Below, one piece after another: positions 25,772-33,536 of a stretch of 37,270 nt of DNA (positions are counted from its first letter, which is position 1; the number at the start of each line of letters is the position of its first letter). Under the pieces are notes generated by a model. The model saw only the letters and a list, made by a program, of their open reading frames with translations, was not told the DNA's origin and searched no databases. Source of the stretch: M0108 sp964523415 (GTDB lineage Bacteria > Pseudomonadota > Gammaproteobacteria > Chromatiales > Chromatiaceae); NCBI GenBank assembly GCA_964523415.1, contig CAZFZB010000014.1, forward strand, positions 1 through 37,270, given 5' to 3'. Made by a program: the position numbers and the translations under genes.

Positions 25772-26307
25772 TGAGACGATAGATGCTGATAGATCGTATG
25801 GATACGCTGAAGATCCGTTTCACTAAGTAGGGGATCTATGGTCCGTGCCACCTCGGACTGTATCGCCTCCCAGTCCTCCTCCTTCAATACCCGACGAGCC
25901 AGGGGAAAGGCCTCGGCCTCTTCGAGATCGAGGTGAGCTCGTAAGGTCGTAACCATTTCCCGACCGTAGGCCTCGATCTGATCCCGACGTTGAACATCGC
26001 CGTTCACCACTCCCTCAACGGCTTGGCGGAAATTGTGGGTAATCTCAGTCAGGGCTTGGTGCTGGCGGGTAAGGACGTCAAGGTAGGATTGCTGTTGTCC
26101 TCGCAGACGGAGGCGATCACGGATAACCTCTTCCATGGGATGGTGGATCTGATCCGAATAATCCTCCATATATTGCAGCAATTCACTTAGGATTTCGTAG
26201 TCCGGCTCCCGGCCATCATGAAACATGGCCAAAATATCGTCCAACAGGTCGAGTAGGTGGCTGATTTGTTTATGCTCATGATGGAGGCGATCAAGTACTT
26301 GCGTCAT
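25759..26307 (-). CDS. Hemerythrin HHE domain protein
   Basis: A 182-residue hemerythrin-like four-helix protein. Candidate diiron ligands are H in LHHEHKQISHLL (about residues 9-17), HHPMEE (about 55-60), the RQHQALTE region and HLDLEEAEAFPL (about 140-150), the usual pattern of HxxxE pairs. Such proteins bind oxygen or nitric oxide, or act in iron-sulfur repair; the exact role is not clear. It faces glgB and lies 152 bases downstream of the potassium channel start region on the same strand, with no gene between. Confidence 0.88.
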   Translation of the reverse strand: MTQVLDRLHHEHKQISHLLDLLDDILAMFHDGREPDYEILSELLQYMEDYSDQIHHPMEEVIRDRLRLRGQQQSYLDVLTRQHQALTEITHNFRQAVEGVVNGDVQRRDQIEAYGREMVTTLRAHLDLEEAEAFPLARRVLKEEDWEAIQSEVARTIDPLLSETDLQRIHTIYQHLSSQARG

Positions 26308-26459
26308 GGATCAGGGTCCTCTTCAATTGAATGCAGGCTTCAACAACTTGGCCAGCATGACGGGAAAATCATCAAGAGCCCTAGTATGGCATGTAGGAGT
26401 CAGGTGGTGCCAATAGTGGAACCACTTAAGCAGGCCACTTCAACCCAATAAACCTCAGG

Positions 26460-28160
26460 TCAGATCCGCCCTGAGAGCCGATGCCAAAGACTACCTGTAG
26501 GTGAACTGCCGCCCGTAAGCACATAGTTGAGGGCATGAATGTTCTGCAAGGTCCAGCCCAGACGAGAACGTCCCAGGGGACGGCCGCACAAGAGTAAGCG
26601 ATCTCCTGGACCTATAGGACGATTCGGAGGTGGTAACACCTCGCGTTCTGCACCCCGGACCAACAACAAGGGGATGATGGGCAGGGAGCGTTGACGAGAG
26701 CGGGGATCGCGGAGCAGGGCATCCAGGGTGACCTCCTTGCCATACCGTGTCAGGATGCATATGGCATGGGCATTCTCATCATCGAAGGTTACCTCCCAGA
26801 CATCCGGAACTTGATGGTCAACCAGGGCTATAATGCGACTCACCAGTTCGCAAGACCAGGCGTAATCTTGTGCTTGAGCGAGCTGCTCGAACTCGGTTAG
26901 TAAGGGGGTGACTAGAAGGATACGGATGCGGTCGGCAATAATTGTGCTCGGATGCATCACGATATCGGCCCCAACGGCCTTGAAGAGTTCCTCGTTATCC
27001 TTATAGTTTTCCCTCACCACGATAAAAAGATTGGGATTTAGGGTTCGCGCTGTCATAACGATAGCGAGGTTATTGGCATCGTTGTTGGTGCCTACTACCA
27101 GACCTACCGCGCACCGCACACCAGCCTGCTCTAAGGTCTGAGCATCGGTGCCCACCCCCAAGACCAGAGGTACCCCTTCAGGCCTACCTGTCAGTTCCGG
27201 TGCGGATTCCACCAGCACCAGATCCATCCCACGCGCCCCGAGATTGGCCACAATGGCCTTGCCAAATCGGCCATAGCCACAGAGGATCCAAACCCCCTCG
27301 GCAGGTGGCATGAGGGGATCCTGAAGCGAATCACCTTGCAGGCCAGACAGCCAGTCCCTCATCAGGGCCAGACCTGGAGTGGCGATGGCCATGGCCAGGT
27401 AGGCACCAAAGATATCAAAGGGGTCATAGATGAAATCGGTACCAAAGGAGGCCATGTTGGCCTCCACCTCATGAGAGTCGGCGCGGCAAACGACCTTGAC
27501 CTCGGGATGGATCAGCTTTGCAGCAATGGCGATCTTCAGATTGGTCTCATTGACGTCGGTCAAGGCCACCACGGCCTCGCACAAGGGATGCTTGAGACCT
27601 CCCTCCAGCAGGTGGTGGGGCCGGCGTGCATCGCCATGAAGGGCGGGGACATACTCGCGCAGGTTTTCCAGCTGAAGTAGGTCAATACGTTCCTGGCAAT
27701 GGTCGATTACGACCGCATGACGATCACCATCGGTTATGGCCTGCACGAGGGCGCTACCCGTTTCCCCATAACCGCAGACCAGGTAAAAGGGTTCTTTCAT
27801 CCGCCGGATACGCCGGGCAAAGTGCAGTTCCGCCAGGGAGTGTTGGAAGGTCTTGTCCTGGAGCAGGGCGATCAGGGTGCCAATGGAATAGAACCAGCCC
27901 ACCACCGTCAGATAGATCGCGATGGTAACCCAGGCGCGCTGCGCATCGGTAAAGGCGTAGGGGATCTCGCCAAAACCGATGGTGGTGGCGGTGTAACTGA
28001 AGAAGTAAAAGGCATGGAAAAAATCCATGTGCCAGAGATTACCCTCGGCGTCCTGACCTGGAATCAGGACCATCCCCGTGATGGAAACCGAGTAGATGAT
28101 GATGAGGACGATCAGCGGGGCGCGCATGCGCCGGAAGATCAGGAAGGCGACATTATCCAT
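26460..28160 (-). CDS. Two-RCK potassium channel
   Basis: A 566-residue potassium channel. The membrane part (residues 1-100) has two helices around a pore loop with the filter-like TATTIGFGE. Two TrkA-N (RCK) nucleotide-binding domains follow: PFYLVCGYGETGSALV near residue 122 and GVWILCGYGRFGKAIV near residue 289. C-terminal TrkA-C-like segments are at about residues 440-540 (LLVRGAEREVLPPP). It probably regulates potassium flux with ligand control by the RCK domains. The filter IGFGE differs from the standard VGYGD, a variation seen in some bacterial channels. A small membrane protein gene lies directly downstream on the other side of the start (28250-28633). Confidence 0.9.
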   Translation of the reverse strand: MDNVAFLIFRRMRAPLIVLIIIYSVSITGMVLIPGQDAEGNLWHMDFFHAFYFFSYTATTIGFGEIPYAFTDAQRAWVTIAIYLTVVGWFYSIGTLIALLQDKTFQHSLAELHFARRIRRMKEPFYLVCGYGETGSALVQAITDGDRHAVVIDHCQERIDLLQLENLREYVPALHGDARRPHHLLEGGLKHPLCEAVVALTDVNETNLKIAIAAKLIHPEVKVVCRADSHEVEANMASFGTDFIYDPFDIFGAYLAMAIATPGLALMRDWLSGLQGDSLQDPLMPPAEGVWILCGYGRFGKAIVANLGARGMDLVLVESAPELTGRPEGVPLVLGVGTDAQTLEQAGVRCAVGLVVGTNNDANNLAIVMTARTLNPNLFIVVRENYKDNEELFKAVGADIVMHPSTIIADRIRILLVTPLLTEFEQLAQAQDYAWSCELVSRIIALVDHQVPDVWEVTFDDENAHAICILTRYGKEVTLDALLRDPRSRQRSLPIIPLLLVRGAEREVLPPPNRPIGPGDRLLLCGRPLGRSRLGWTLQNIHALNYVLTGGSSPTGSLWHRLSGRI

Positions 28161-28249
28161 GGGAATCAGCCAACCCTATGACTTAGCCGCAGGCAAGGAC
28201 CATGCGGGTAGCGGCCATGACTCTACCGGATGCGAGCCAGGGCCCTGCA

Positions 28250-28633
28250 CTAACGTCGCAACATAACCGTCTCGATGACCAGCAGCACCACCGAGATGAC
28301 ATTGGCGATCATGGCGCCGCCGCTCAAGGAGACAATACTGGTGATAACCCCAGGCGTCAGACCCGTCGCCGTAACATGGACCGCCACGGCCCAGACGATC
28401 ACGGCAGCAATGAGTTGGAGCATGGCCGCCAAGCTGGTGGCCAATAATACGGCCCCCATCTGAGTGCGGTCCCCAAACTTAAGCACGGTAGCAATAGCGT
28501 TAACTACCAGAGTGGCAAAGAGTTCCCACACATGGTGATGTTCCGGGTTGTCCACATCCCCGACAAAGAACCCAAAATTAAGGGTGAGCGACAGGACAAT
28601 GAAGAAGCCAAAAACAACCTTTTCAGGATTCAT
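28250..28633 (-). CDS. Small membrane protein (DUF6394-like)
   Basis: A 127-residue polytopic membrane protein from ATG 28633 (AGGT about 9 bases upstream). The frame is open to 28948, but the upstream part is not protein-like and runs over the topoisomerase gene. Three or four helices: VVFGFFIVLSLTLNFGFF, HVWELFATLVVNAIATVL, MLQLIAAVIVWAVAV and the C-terminal IANVISVVLLVIETVML, with the hydrophilic DVDNPEHHH between the first two. It resembles proteins I recall as DUF6394, of unknown function. It is the gene just upstream of the RCK potassium channel on the same strand (89 bases between), suggesting a common role at the membrane. Confidence 0.7.
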   Translation of the reverse strand: MNPEKVVFGFFIVLSLTLNFGFFVGDVDNPEHHHVWELFATLVVNAIATVLKFGDRTQMGAVLLATSLAAMLQLIAAVIVWAVAVHVTATGLTPGVITSIVSLSGGAMIANVISVVLLVIETVMLRR

Positions 28634-28893
28634 GGCGATACCTAGCTTGGGAATGAGGACAAGCGCAACGCCCCCGTCATGGGTGAATTCGATGCACTTT
28701 GATGGATTATCCCTCCCAAGCCAGGGCAGGTAAAGAAATTGTAATAGTATTGATAGGCCAGCTTGGTTGCCCCTGAACCCTCGTCTGGGCAAGGCCTCCC
28801 ATACCGCCCGATGGCCCATCCGGAGAGGCATTGCAGGGGTAAGGGGTAGGCCTGGCAGGACATCCATCCAGAACCATGATGGGTGAATTCGGA

Positions 28894-30942
28894 TTATTCG
28901 GGTCTGAGCTTGTCTTCTTCCGCTAAGCGGTCCAAGACGATTCGCCATTGACCATCCAGCCGCAACTGGGCGTCCACTTGGCTGCCATCCACTTCACGGA
29001 GGCCATGGATCAATCCGGTACGACCGGTAGCGATAAGACTGCGGATCTCATCCTGTGTTAGCAAATGCCCCGAAACCTGCTTCCAAATCACAAAATCGCA
29101 ACCCTCCCGATAGCGGTCACAACCAAATCCCCGACGACCCTCAATGATGCGACCCCTGCCACATTTGGGACAGGTCAATTCCCCAAGTGAGGCCCCTGAT
29201 TTACCCTTAGGCTCTTCCGGTACGCTCTCGAAATCGCCTTGTGGTGTGACTCTAGGGGGCAAAGCTGGGTCGGACCTCACAGGCGACCCCTCGAAATCGA
29301 AGGCAACCTTTCCATCCTGATTCAACTTCAAGCAAGCGGCAAAGGACCGTCCGGTCTTGGCGACAAAGCCCTCGATCCGACCNNNNNNNNNNNNNNNNNN
29401 NNNNNNNNNNNNNNNNNNNNNNNNNNNNNNNNNNNNNNNNNNNNNNNNNNNNNNNNNNNNNNNNNNNNNNNNNNNNNNNNNNTGGCGTACCCAGGCGACG
29501 ATATCGCGATAGAAGTCCTCGACCAAGCCTTGGCCCTGTTCCACTTCCCTGAGTCGCTGTTCCCAATTGGCCGTCAACTCGGGGCTGCGCAGGGGCTCAG
29601 CCACCAGGCCAATGAGTGCCAACCCCTTGGCCGTCGCCCGCAATTGTTTACGATGACGCTCCACATAACCATTCCGAATAAGCTTTTCGATGATCTCGGC
29701 ACGGGTGGCCGGCGTACCTAGACCAGAATCCTTCATGACAATCGCCAGGGCATCGTCCTCGATCTCGCGCCCGGCGCTTTTCATGGCCGCCAGAAGGCTG
29801 GCGTCATCATAGGGTCTCGGTGGCTGTGTCTCTTTTTCCACCAACTCCAGGTTGGTGACCTGCACCTGCTGACCGGACCTCAAGGGCGGCAGGACTTCCC
29901 CCGCGATCTCAGCCACCTCTGTGTTATGCCAATGGAATTCCACTCGCTTCCAGCCTGGATCAAGAACCCGTGAACCACGGGCAACGAAGTCCGCACCGCC
30001 GATATCCAGGAGGACTCGTGTCTCCTCCACCTCTTCGGGAGGAAGAAAAATGGCAACAAAGCGTGAGACAACGAGATCGAAAACCCGACTTGCCGCCTCA
30101 GTAAGAGGTGCGCGGGGCCGCTTGCCAGTGGGGAGTATTGCGTGGTGATCAGTGAGCTTGCTGTTATCCACATAGGTCCTACCCAGTGTGTGACCTGCCT
30201 CCAAACGCTGGATCGCCTCGGTAGCCAGGTGATGTTCCAGGCCACGGAGGATGCCAGGCAGCTGGGGCAGCAGGTCCTCGGGAATGTGGCGACTCTCGGT
30301 GCGTGGATAGCTGATGAGCTTATGCGTCTCGTAAAGTGCCTGCGCCTGTTCCAAGACCTGGGCAGCGGTGAGGCCAAATCGGCGGTTGGCATCCCGCTGG
30401 AGATTGTTAAGGTCGTAGAGGGACGGAGGCCTATTATGGCGCACCTTTTGTTCCACCCTTTTCACATGGCCCTTCTGGTGGGGTGCCAGCTCTCGCTGGA
30501 GACGTTCGGCCTCAGCCCGATTGTCGAGGCGGGTCTGACCATCCCGGCTATAGCGGGCGCTGAAGCCCTCCGCCAGATTTGCCACCAGTTCATAGTAGAA
30601 GGTCTTGACAAAACCGGCGATAGCCTTATCACGAGCCACTATCATGGCCAGGGTCGGGGTCTGAACTCTGCCAACGGTACACAGAACCCGGTTGTGAACC
30701 GTATAGGCACGGGTAAGATTCATCCCCACCAACCAGTCCGCCTGAGCACGAGCGCGGGCCGCCTGAGCCAGGGAATCGAAGTCGGTCCCGGGCTTGAGAT
30801 GGGCAAAGCCNNNNNNNNNNNNNNNNNNNNNNNNNNNNNNNNNNNNNNNNNNNNNNNNNNNNNNNNNNNNNNNNNNNNNNNNNNNNNNNNNNNNNNNNNN
30901 NNNNNNNNNNCTGGGTTTTTCGGCTAAAACGAGAATGGTCAA
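28894..30942 (-). CDS. topB: DNA topoisomerase III, interrupted by two gaps
   Basis: A type IA topoisomerase of the TopB group that passes single strands during decatenation. MTILVLAEKP is the Toprim start. After the first gap come the TopB segments ADWLVGMNLTRAYT and VGRVQTPTLAMIVARDK; the catalytic tyrosine is in KLISYPRTESRHIP. After the second gap a zinc-ribbon-like tail LTCPKCGRGRI...FGCDRYREGC is seen. Compared with E. coli TopB, roughly 150 residues between LVLAEKP and the next visible block are missing, including the DxDxE metal site, so the 100 N at 30811-30910 stand for a longer real gap. Nothing shows the gene is broken in the organism. It follows the J-domain gene after 19 bases. 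Confidence 0.93.
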   Translation of the reverse strand: MTILVLAEKPXXXXXXXXXXXXXXXXXXXXXXXXXXXXXXXXXXGFAHLKPGTDFDSLAQAARARAQADWLVGMNLTRAYTVHNRVLCTVGRVQTPTLAMIVARDKAIAGFVKTFYYELVANLAEGFSARYSRDGQTRLDNRAEAERLQRELAPHQKGHVKRVEQKVRHNRPPSLYDLNNLQRDANRRFGLTAAQVLEQAQALYETHKLISYPRTESRHIPEDLLPQLPGILRGLEHHLATEAIQRLEAGHTLGRTYVDNSKLTDHHAILPTGKRPRAPLTEAASRVFDLVVSRFVAIFLPPEEVEETRVLLDIGGADFVARGSRVLDPGWKRVEFHWHNTEVAEIAGEVLPPLRSGQQVQVTNLELVEKETQPPRPYDDASLLAAMKSAGREIEDDALAIVMKDSGLGTPATRAEIIEKLIRNGYVERHRKQLRATAKGLALIGLVAEPLRSPELTANWEQRLREVEQGQGLVEDFYRDIVAWVRXXXXXXXXXXXXXXXXXXXXXXXXXXXXXXXXXXGRIEGFVAKTGRSFAACLKLNQDGKVAFDFEGSPVRSDPALPPRVTPQGDFESVPEEPKGKSGASLGELTCPKCGRGRIIEGRRGFGCDRYREGCDFVIWKQVSGHLLTQDEIRSLIATGRTGLIHGLREVDGSQVDAQLRLDGQWRIVLDRLAEEDKLRPE
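29383..29482. other. Assembly gap of 100 N inside topB
   Basis: 100 undetermined bases in the C-terminal half of topB, between DIVAWVR and GRIEGFVAKTGRS. True length unknown. Confidence 0.98.
30811..30910. other. Assembly gap of 100 N inside topB N-terminus
   Basis: 100 undetermined bases that hide most of the Toprim domain. From family length the real distance should be about 450 bases, so later coordinates are nominal. Confidence 0.95.
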
Positions 30943-30961
30943 TAGAGATACGCAAAGGTTG

Positions 30962-31723
30962 TCAGTCGCTTAGTAAGACGCGTTTGGCCTCGTTGATCTT
31001 AGCGGCCAGATAATCGGACCCTCCACGATCCGGATGGAGGCGCTGCATCAAACGGCGATGGGCGTCCCGAATGGCCTCAGGGTCAGCACCGGACGCGAGG
31101 CCCAGCACAGCCAGTGCCTCCTCCTCGTTCATGGGCCCGCCTCCCGTAGGGGCTTGGGGACCACCTGATGACATCTGGCGCCAAACAGTCCCTTGGGTTC
31201 TGTCCAGGTAGGCCTCCAACAAGGTTGCCGACTGGCTGTCCTCACGGCGGCACCAGTCCAGGAGGCGCAACAGGGCATCTAGGGCCAATTCGGATAGGCG
31301 CCTTCCCTGATATTCGCCCTCCAGAACCAAGCCATCCATATCACCACTGGTGTGATCCAAGGTCATTTCCAGAATACGGGTGCGGATCGAGGAACTTTGC
31401 CCCCCCGTTCCAGGGGCGCTAGCCTGGCTGGCGCCGGCAACGAGACCACCAAGGCCCAGCGAACGCAGGGCCTGGCGGATAGCCGGCAACATCATCAATA
31501 AATTCATGCCACGCATGACCACTGGGATAGCGGCGGCCAGGGCGGCAAAAAGAGGGTTAAGACGCCCTGTGAGAGCCAGGGCGGCAAGGAGGCCTATGGC
31601 GCCCCAAAAGGCCGCCTGCCGCAAGCGACGAGAAACCTGGGCGGTTGATGTCTTGCGGAACCAATGAAAAAACCAGAAGAGTCCGACAATTATCAGGACA
31701 AGGAGGAGAATACGAACGGCCAC
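30962..31723 (-). CDS. Membrane-anchored C-terminal J-domain protein
   Basis: A 253-residue protein with an N-terminal membrane helix (ILLLVLIIVGLFWFFHWF), a second hydrophobic region (residues about 38-75: AAFWGAIGLLAALALTG, AALAAAIPVVMRG), a soluble middle part and a J domain at the very end. The J domain starts MNEEEALAVLGL near residue 198 and has the HPD motif in MQRLHPDRGGSD, needed to stimulate DnaK ATPase. The layout resembles TIM14/Pam18-like and DjlA-like co-chaperones. It begins 3 bases after the VWA stop and ends 19 bases before topB, so the three genes are likely one transcript. Confidence 0.85.
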   Translation of the reverse strand: MAVRILLLVLIIVGLFWFFHWFRKTSTAQVSRRLRQAAFWGAIGLLAALALTGRLNPLFAALAAAIPVVMRGMNLLMMLPAIRQALRSLGLGGLVAGASQASAPGTGGQSSSIRTRILEMTLDHTSGDMDGLVLEGEYQGRRLSELALDALLRLLDWCRREDSQSATLLEAYLDRTQGTVWRQMSSGGPQAPTGGGPMNEEEALAVLGLASGADPEAIRDAHRRLMQRLHPDRGGSDYLAAKINEAKRVLLSD

Positions 31724-31726
31724 GGC

Positions 31727-32437
31727 TCAGCCCCGGCGAATACCCTGGGTCAAGCGCAGGACCGTGCCACCCCGTCGGCGTCCAAAGTCCTCCAGGGCAC
31801 GATGGCCACCTGCCGCGAAGATGGCGACGGCGCTCAGCAGGTCCCGCAGCACCTCGGGACTGTGAGCGTCAAATGGGCACCAGGCCCCACCACTGAGATT
31901 GGCAAGAGCGCGCAGGGTATCCTCCGCTTGGGGATCCCGTCCCTCCTGAAAGACAAACACCGGCAAACCCAGAAGGCCGAGTTGGCCGGCAAGGCTGGCT
32001 AGCACTGCTGGTACCTCCTCCATGGCATCGCCAACAAAGACCAAGGCATCCACCTTGCCTCGCTTGGTTTCTTCCAAGGCATGATTCAGGACGCGCCCGA
32101 TCTGAGTTAATCCAGCGGAACATTGAACGCGCGTCATACGCCCCAGTAATTCCTCGGCCCGGACACACCAGGGGGAGGCGACAAATTCATGGAAGCCCCC
32201 AAAGTGACACAGTTGCACGGAGAGGCCCCCCAGATTGGCAGTCTCGCTGAACATAGTGGCTTGGATAGCACAAGCCTGATCCCAGGTTGGCTCGCGACTG
32301 GCAGTTGCATCCATGGCGAAAATCAGGCGACCGCGCCTCCCCCGAGGGTGGGCAGGGGTAGCCTCCAATTTGCGCAGAAAGCCCGCTAACTCGCCATCAG
32401 TGGCAACTGGATGCAATTCGCGACGGTCGCTGGTCAT
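31727..32437 (-). CDS. VWA-domain protein
   Basis: A 236-residue soluble protein with a von Willebrand A-like fold. IFAMDATASREPTWDQA near residue 39 contains the DxTxS form of the metal-ion-dependent adhesion site, and LVFVGDAMEEVP near residue 132 contains the later Asp of that site. No signal peptide, so it is cytoplasmic. VWA proteins of this kind often act with AAA ATPases or chaperones; none is adjacent, but a J-domain gene follows after 3 bases. No clear ribosome binding site before ATG 32437; function unknown. Confidence 0.8.
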   Translation of the reverse strand: MTSDRRELHPVATDGELAGFLRKLEATPAHPRGRRGRLIFAMDATASREPTWDQACAIQATMFSETANLGGLSVQLCHFGGFHEFVASPWCVRAEELLGRMTRVQCSAGLTQIGRVLNHALEETKRGKVDALVFVGDAMEEVPAVLASLAGQLGLLGLPVFVFQEGRDPQAEDTLRALANLSGGAWCPFDAHSPEVLRDLLSAVAIFAAGGHRALEDFGRRRGGTVLRLTQGIRRG

Positions 32438-32621
32438 AGGTCATCGAGGCCGTCATGTGAATAACTCATTAAACCAAAGCAACAAAGCGACTTGGTCACA
32501 TCAATGGCGGACCAATACCCAGGCTTATCCATTTCGAAGGACAAGGGTATAGCCTCGGGACACCCCGGGGTCGGCCAAACAGTCCCAAGGGTGCTTAACT
32601 AGGATATGCTAAAGGATTTTA

Positions 32622-32657
32622 AGGAGAACCGGCGTGGTTCAAAACGCCGATGCTCCT
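32622..32657 (-). terminator. Hairpin after the H-NS gene
   Basis: AGGAG-aac-CGGCGT, an 8-base loop, then ACGCCG-atg-CTCCT: 6 plus 5 base pairs separated by a 3x3 internal loop. It starts 16 bases after the hns stop on the minus strand. Only a weak TTAAAATCCTTT follows, so terminator strength is uncertain. Confidence 0.5.
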
Positions 32658-32673
32658 CGAAGTCAATTACCAA

Positions 32674-33093
32674 TCAGCCTTCCACGGCTTTTAGATAATT
32701 GGCCTTGAAGGCATTGCGATCTCCCCTGCTGGTGGGATCGTAACCCTGATCCTGCATCATTTGCTTCATCCAGCCAGGTGTGGCGCCGCGCGAGTAGATA
32801 TTATTGGAATTCTCGGGATCAACGTAAAGAATTCGTTGGCGATTATCCGCCGTTACGCGACGGGGAGCTACCGCCGACCGAGAAGAACTACGCCGTTTTC
32901 TGACTCCCAATAAGGGGACTATGTCTGCCAGAACATAACCACGTTCTGCGATCATGTCCTTGATGATTTGCGCCAATTCATATTTGGCCTGCTCTTTACG
33001 CTGCTCAAGAGCCATTAAGGCATTGAGGCGATTTTGCTCAAGATCGGCGACCAGACGCTGAATCTCTTCATAGCTTAGGTTTTCTAATTCCAT
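32674..33093 (-). CDS. H-NS-family nucleoid protein
   Basis: A 139-residue H-NS-like protein that should bind AT-rich DNA and silence it. An N-terminal coiled-coil oligomerisation part (residues about 1-60: LSYEEIQRLVADLEQNRLNA) is followed by a basic linker (RKRRSSSRSAVAPRR). The C-terminal DNA-binding domain begins at about residue 85 (RILYVDPENSNNIYSRGATPGW). The usual loop pattern TWxGRGRxP is altered to IYSRGATPG, so binding preference may differ. The last 20 or so residues (GYDPTSRGDRNAFKANYL) extend beyond E. coli H-NS. ATG 33093 is chosen over GTG 33102 because GAGAG lies 8 bases before it. Promoter at 33169-33196. Confidence 0.88.
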   Translation of the reverse strand: MELENLSYEEIQRLVADLEQNRLNALMALEQRKEQAKYELAQIIKDMIAERGYVLADIVPLLGVRKRRSSSRSAVAPRRVTADNRQRILYVDPENSNNIYSRGATPGWMKQMMQDQGYDPTSRGDRNAFKANYLKAVEG

Positions 33094-33168
33094 AATAAAC
33101 ACTCTCGAAGGACAGGGTAAAGAGGATCATACCGAACCCACGAAACTCGATACGGTAATAAGTTGGTT

Positions 33169-33196
33169 AATTTAAACCAAATTTTTTTATTGTCAA
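33169..33196 (-). promoter_or_regulatory. Putative sigma-70 promoter of the H-NS gene
   Basis: On the minus strand a perfect TTGACA (33196-33191) is followed after 16 bases, including a run of seven A, by TAAATT (33174-33169). This lies 76 bases upstream of the ATG. An AT-rich near-palindrome GGTTAATTTAAACC (33165-33178) overlaps the -10, a possible site for self-repression by an AT-binding protein. Confidence 0.5.
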
Positions 33197-33265
33197 CTCT
33201 CTTGGAATCCAGGCGACCATTAAACGGGACTTAGTGATCCCTGAACTATTCAATTCGGCTTCCAT

Positions 33266-33324
33266 AATGCGAATCAGGGGTACCGCAATGGTATCTTCAC
33301 GATATGGGTACACTCATTCGCATT
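33266..33324. repeat. Nested inverted repeat between hns and the IS element
   Basis: AATGCGAAT (33266-33274) and ATTCGCATT (33316-33324) are perfect 9-base inverted repeats. Inside them GTACC (33280-33284) pairs with GGTAC (33307-33311), and TATC (33292-33295) with GATA (33301-33304), so the whole 59 bases can fold into one interrupted hairpin. A separate palindrome CCAGGTACCTGG lies at 33377-33388. These sit in the roughly 440-base region 33094-33536, which otherwise holds the hns promoter and no convincing gene. Confidence 0.45.
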
Positions 33325-33536
33325 CACCGGAACAGGGTAATTCAGATGTCCTGGGGGATCCATCCAATACTACCGCCCAGGTACCTGGCGTAATGTCGAT
33401 CCCGACAATTTGAAGCCCGTGTTTATGGGAATGACCTAAACCCAGCGGCAACGCCCAAGCCCATCTGGCACCCAGGGAATACCTTAGGCTCGGCCTACCC
33501 GTGCCAGGTCCTAATAGTTAACCAAATCGGGAAATC

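Noticed and set aside
33331..33518. About 60 open minus-strand codons including GHSHKHG and IVGIDITPGTWAVVLDG
   Set aside because: It faintly recalls the start of an RuvC-like fold, but there is no start signal, it ends after 60 codons, and it crosses strong inverted repeats. Not enough for a gene or pseudogene call.
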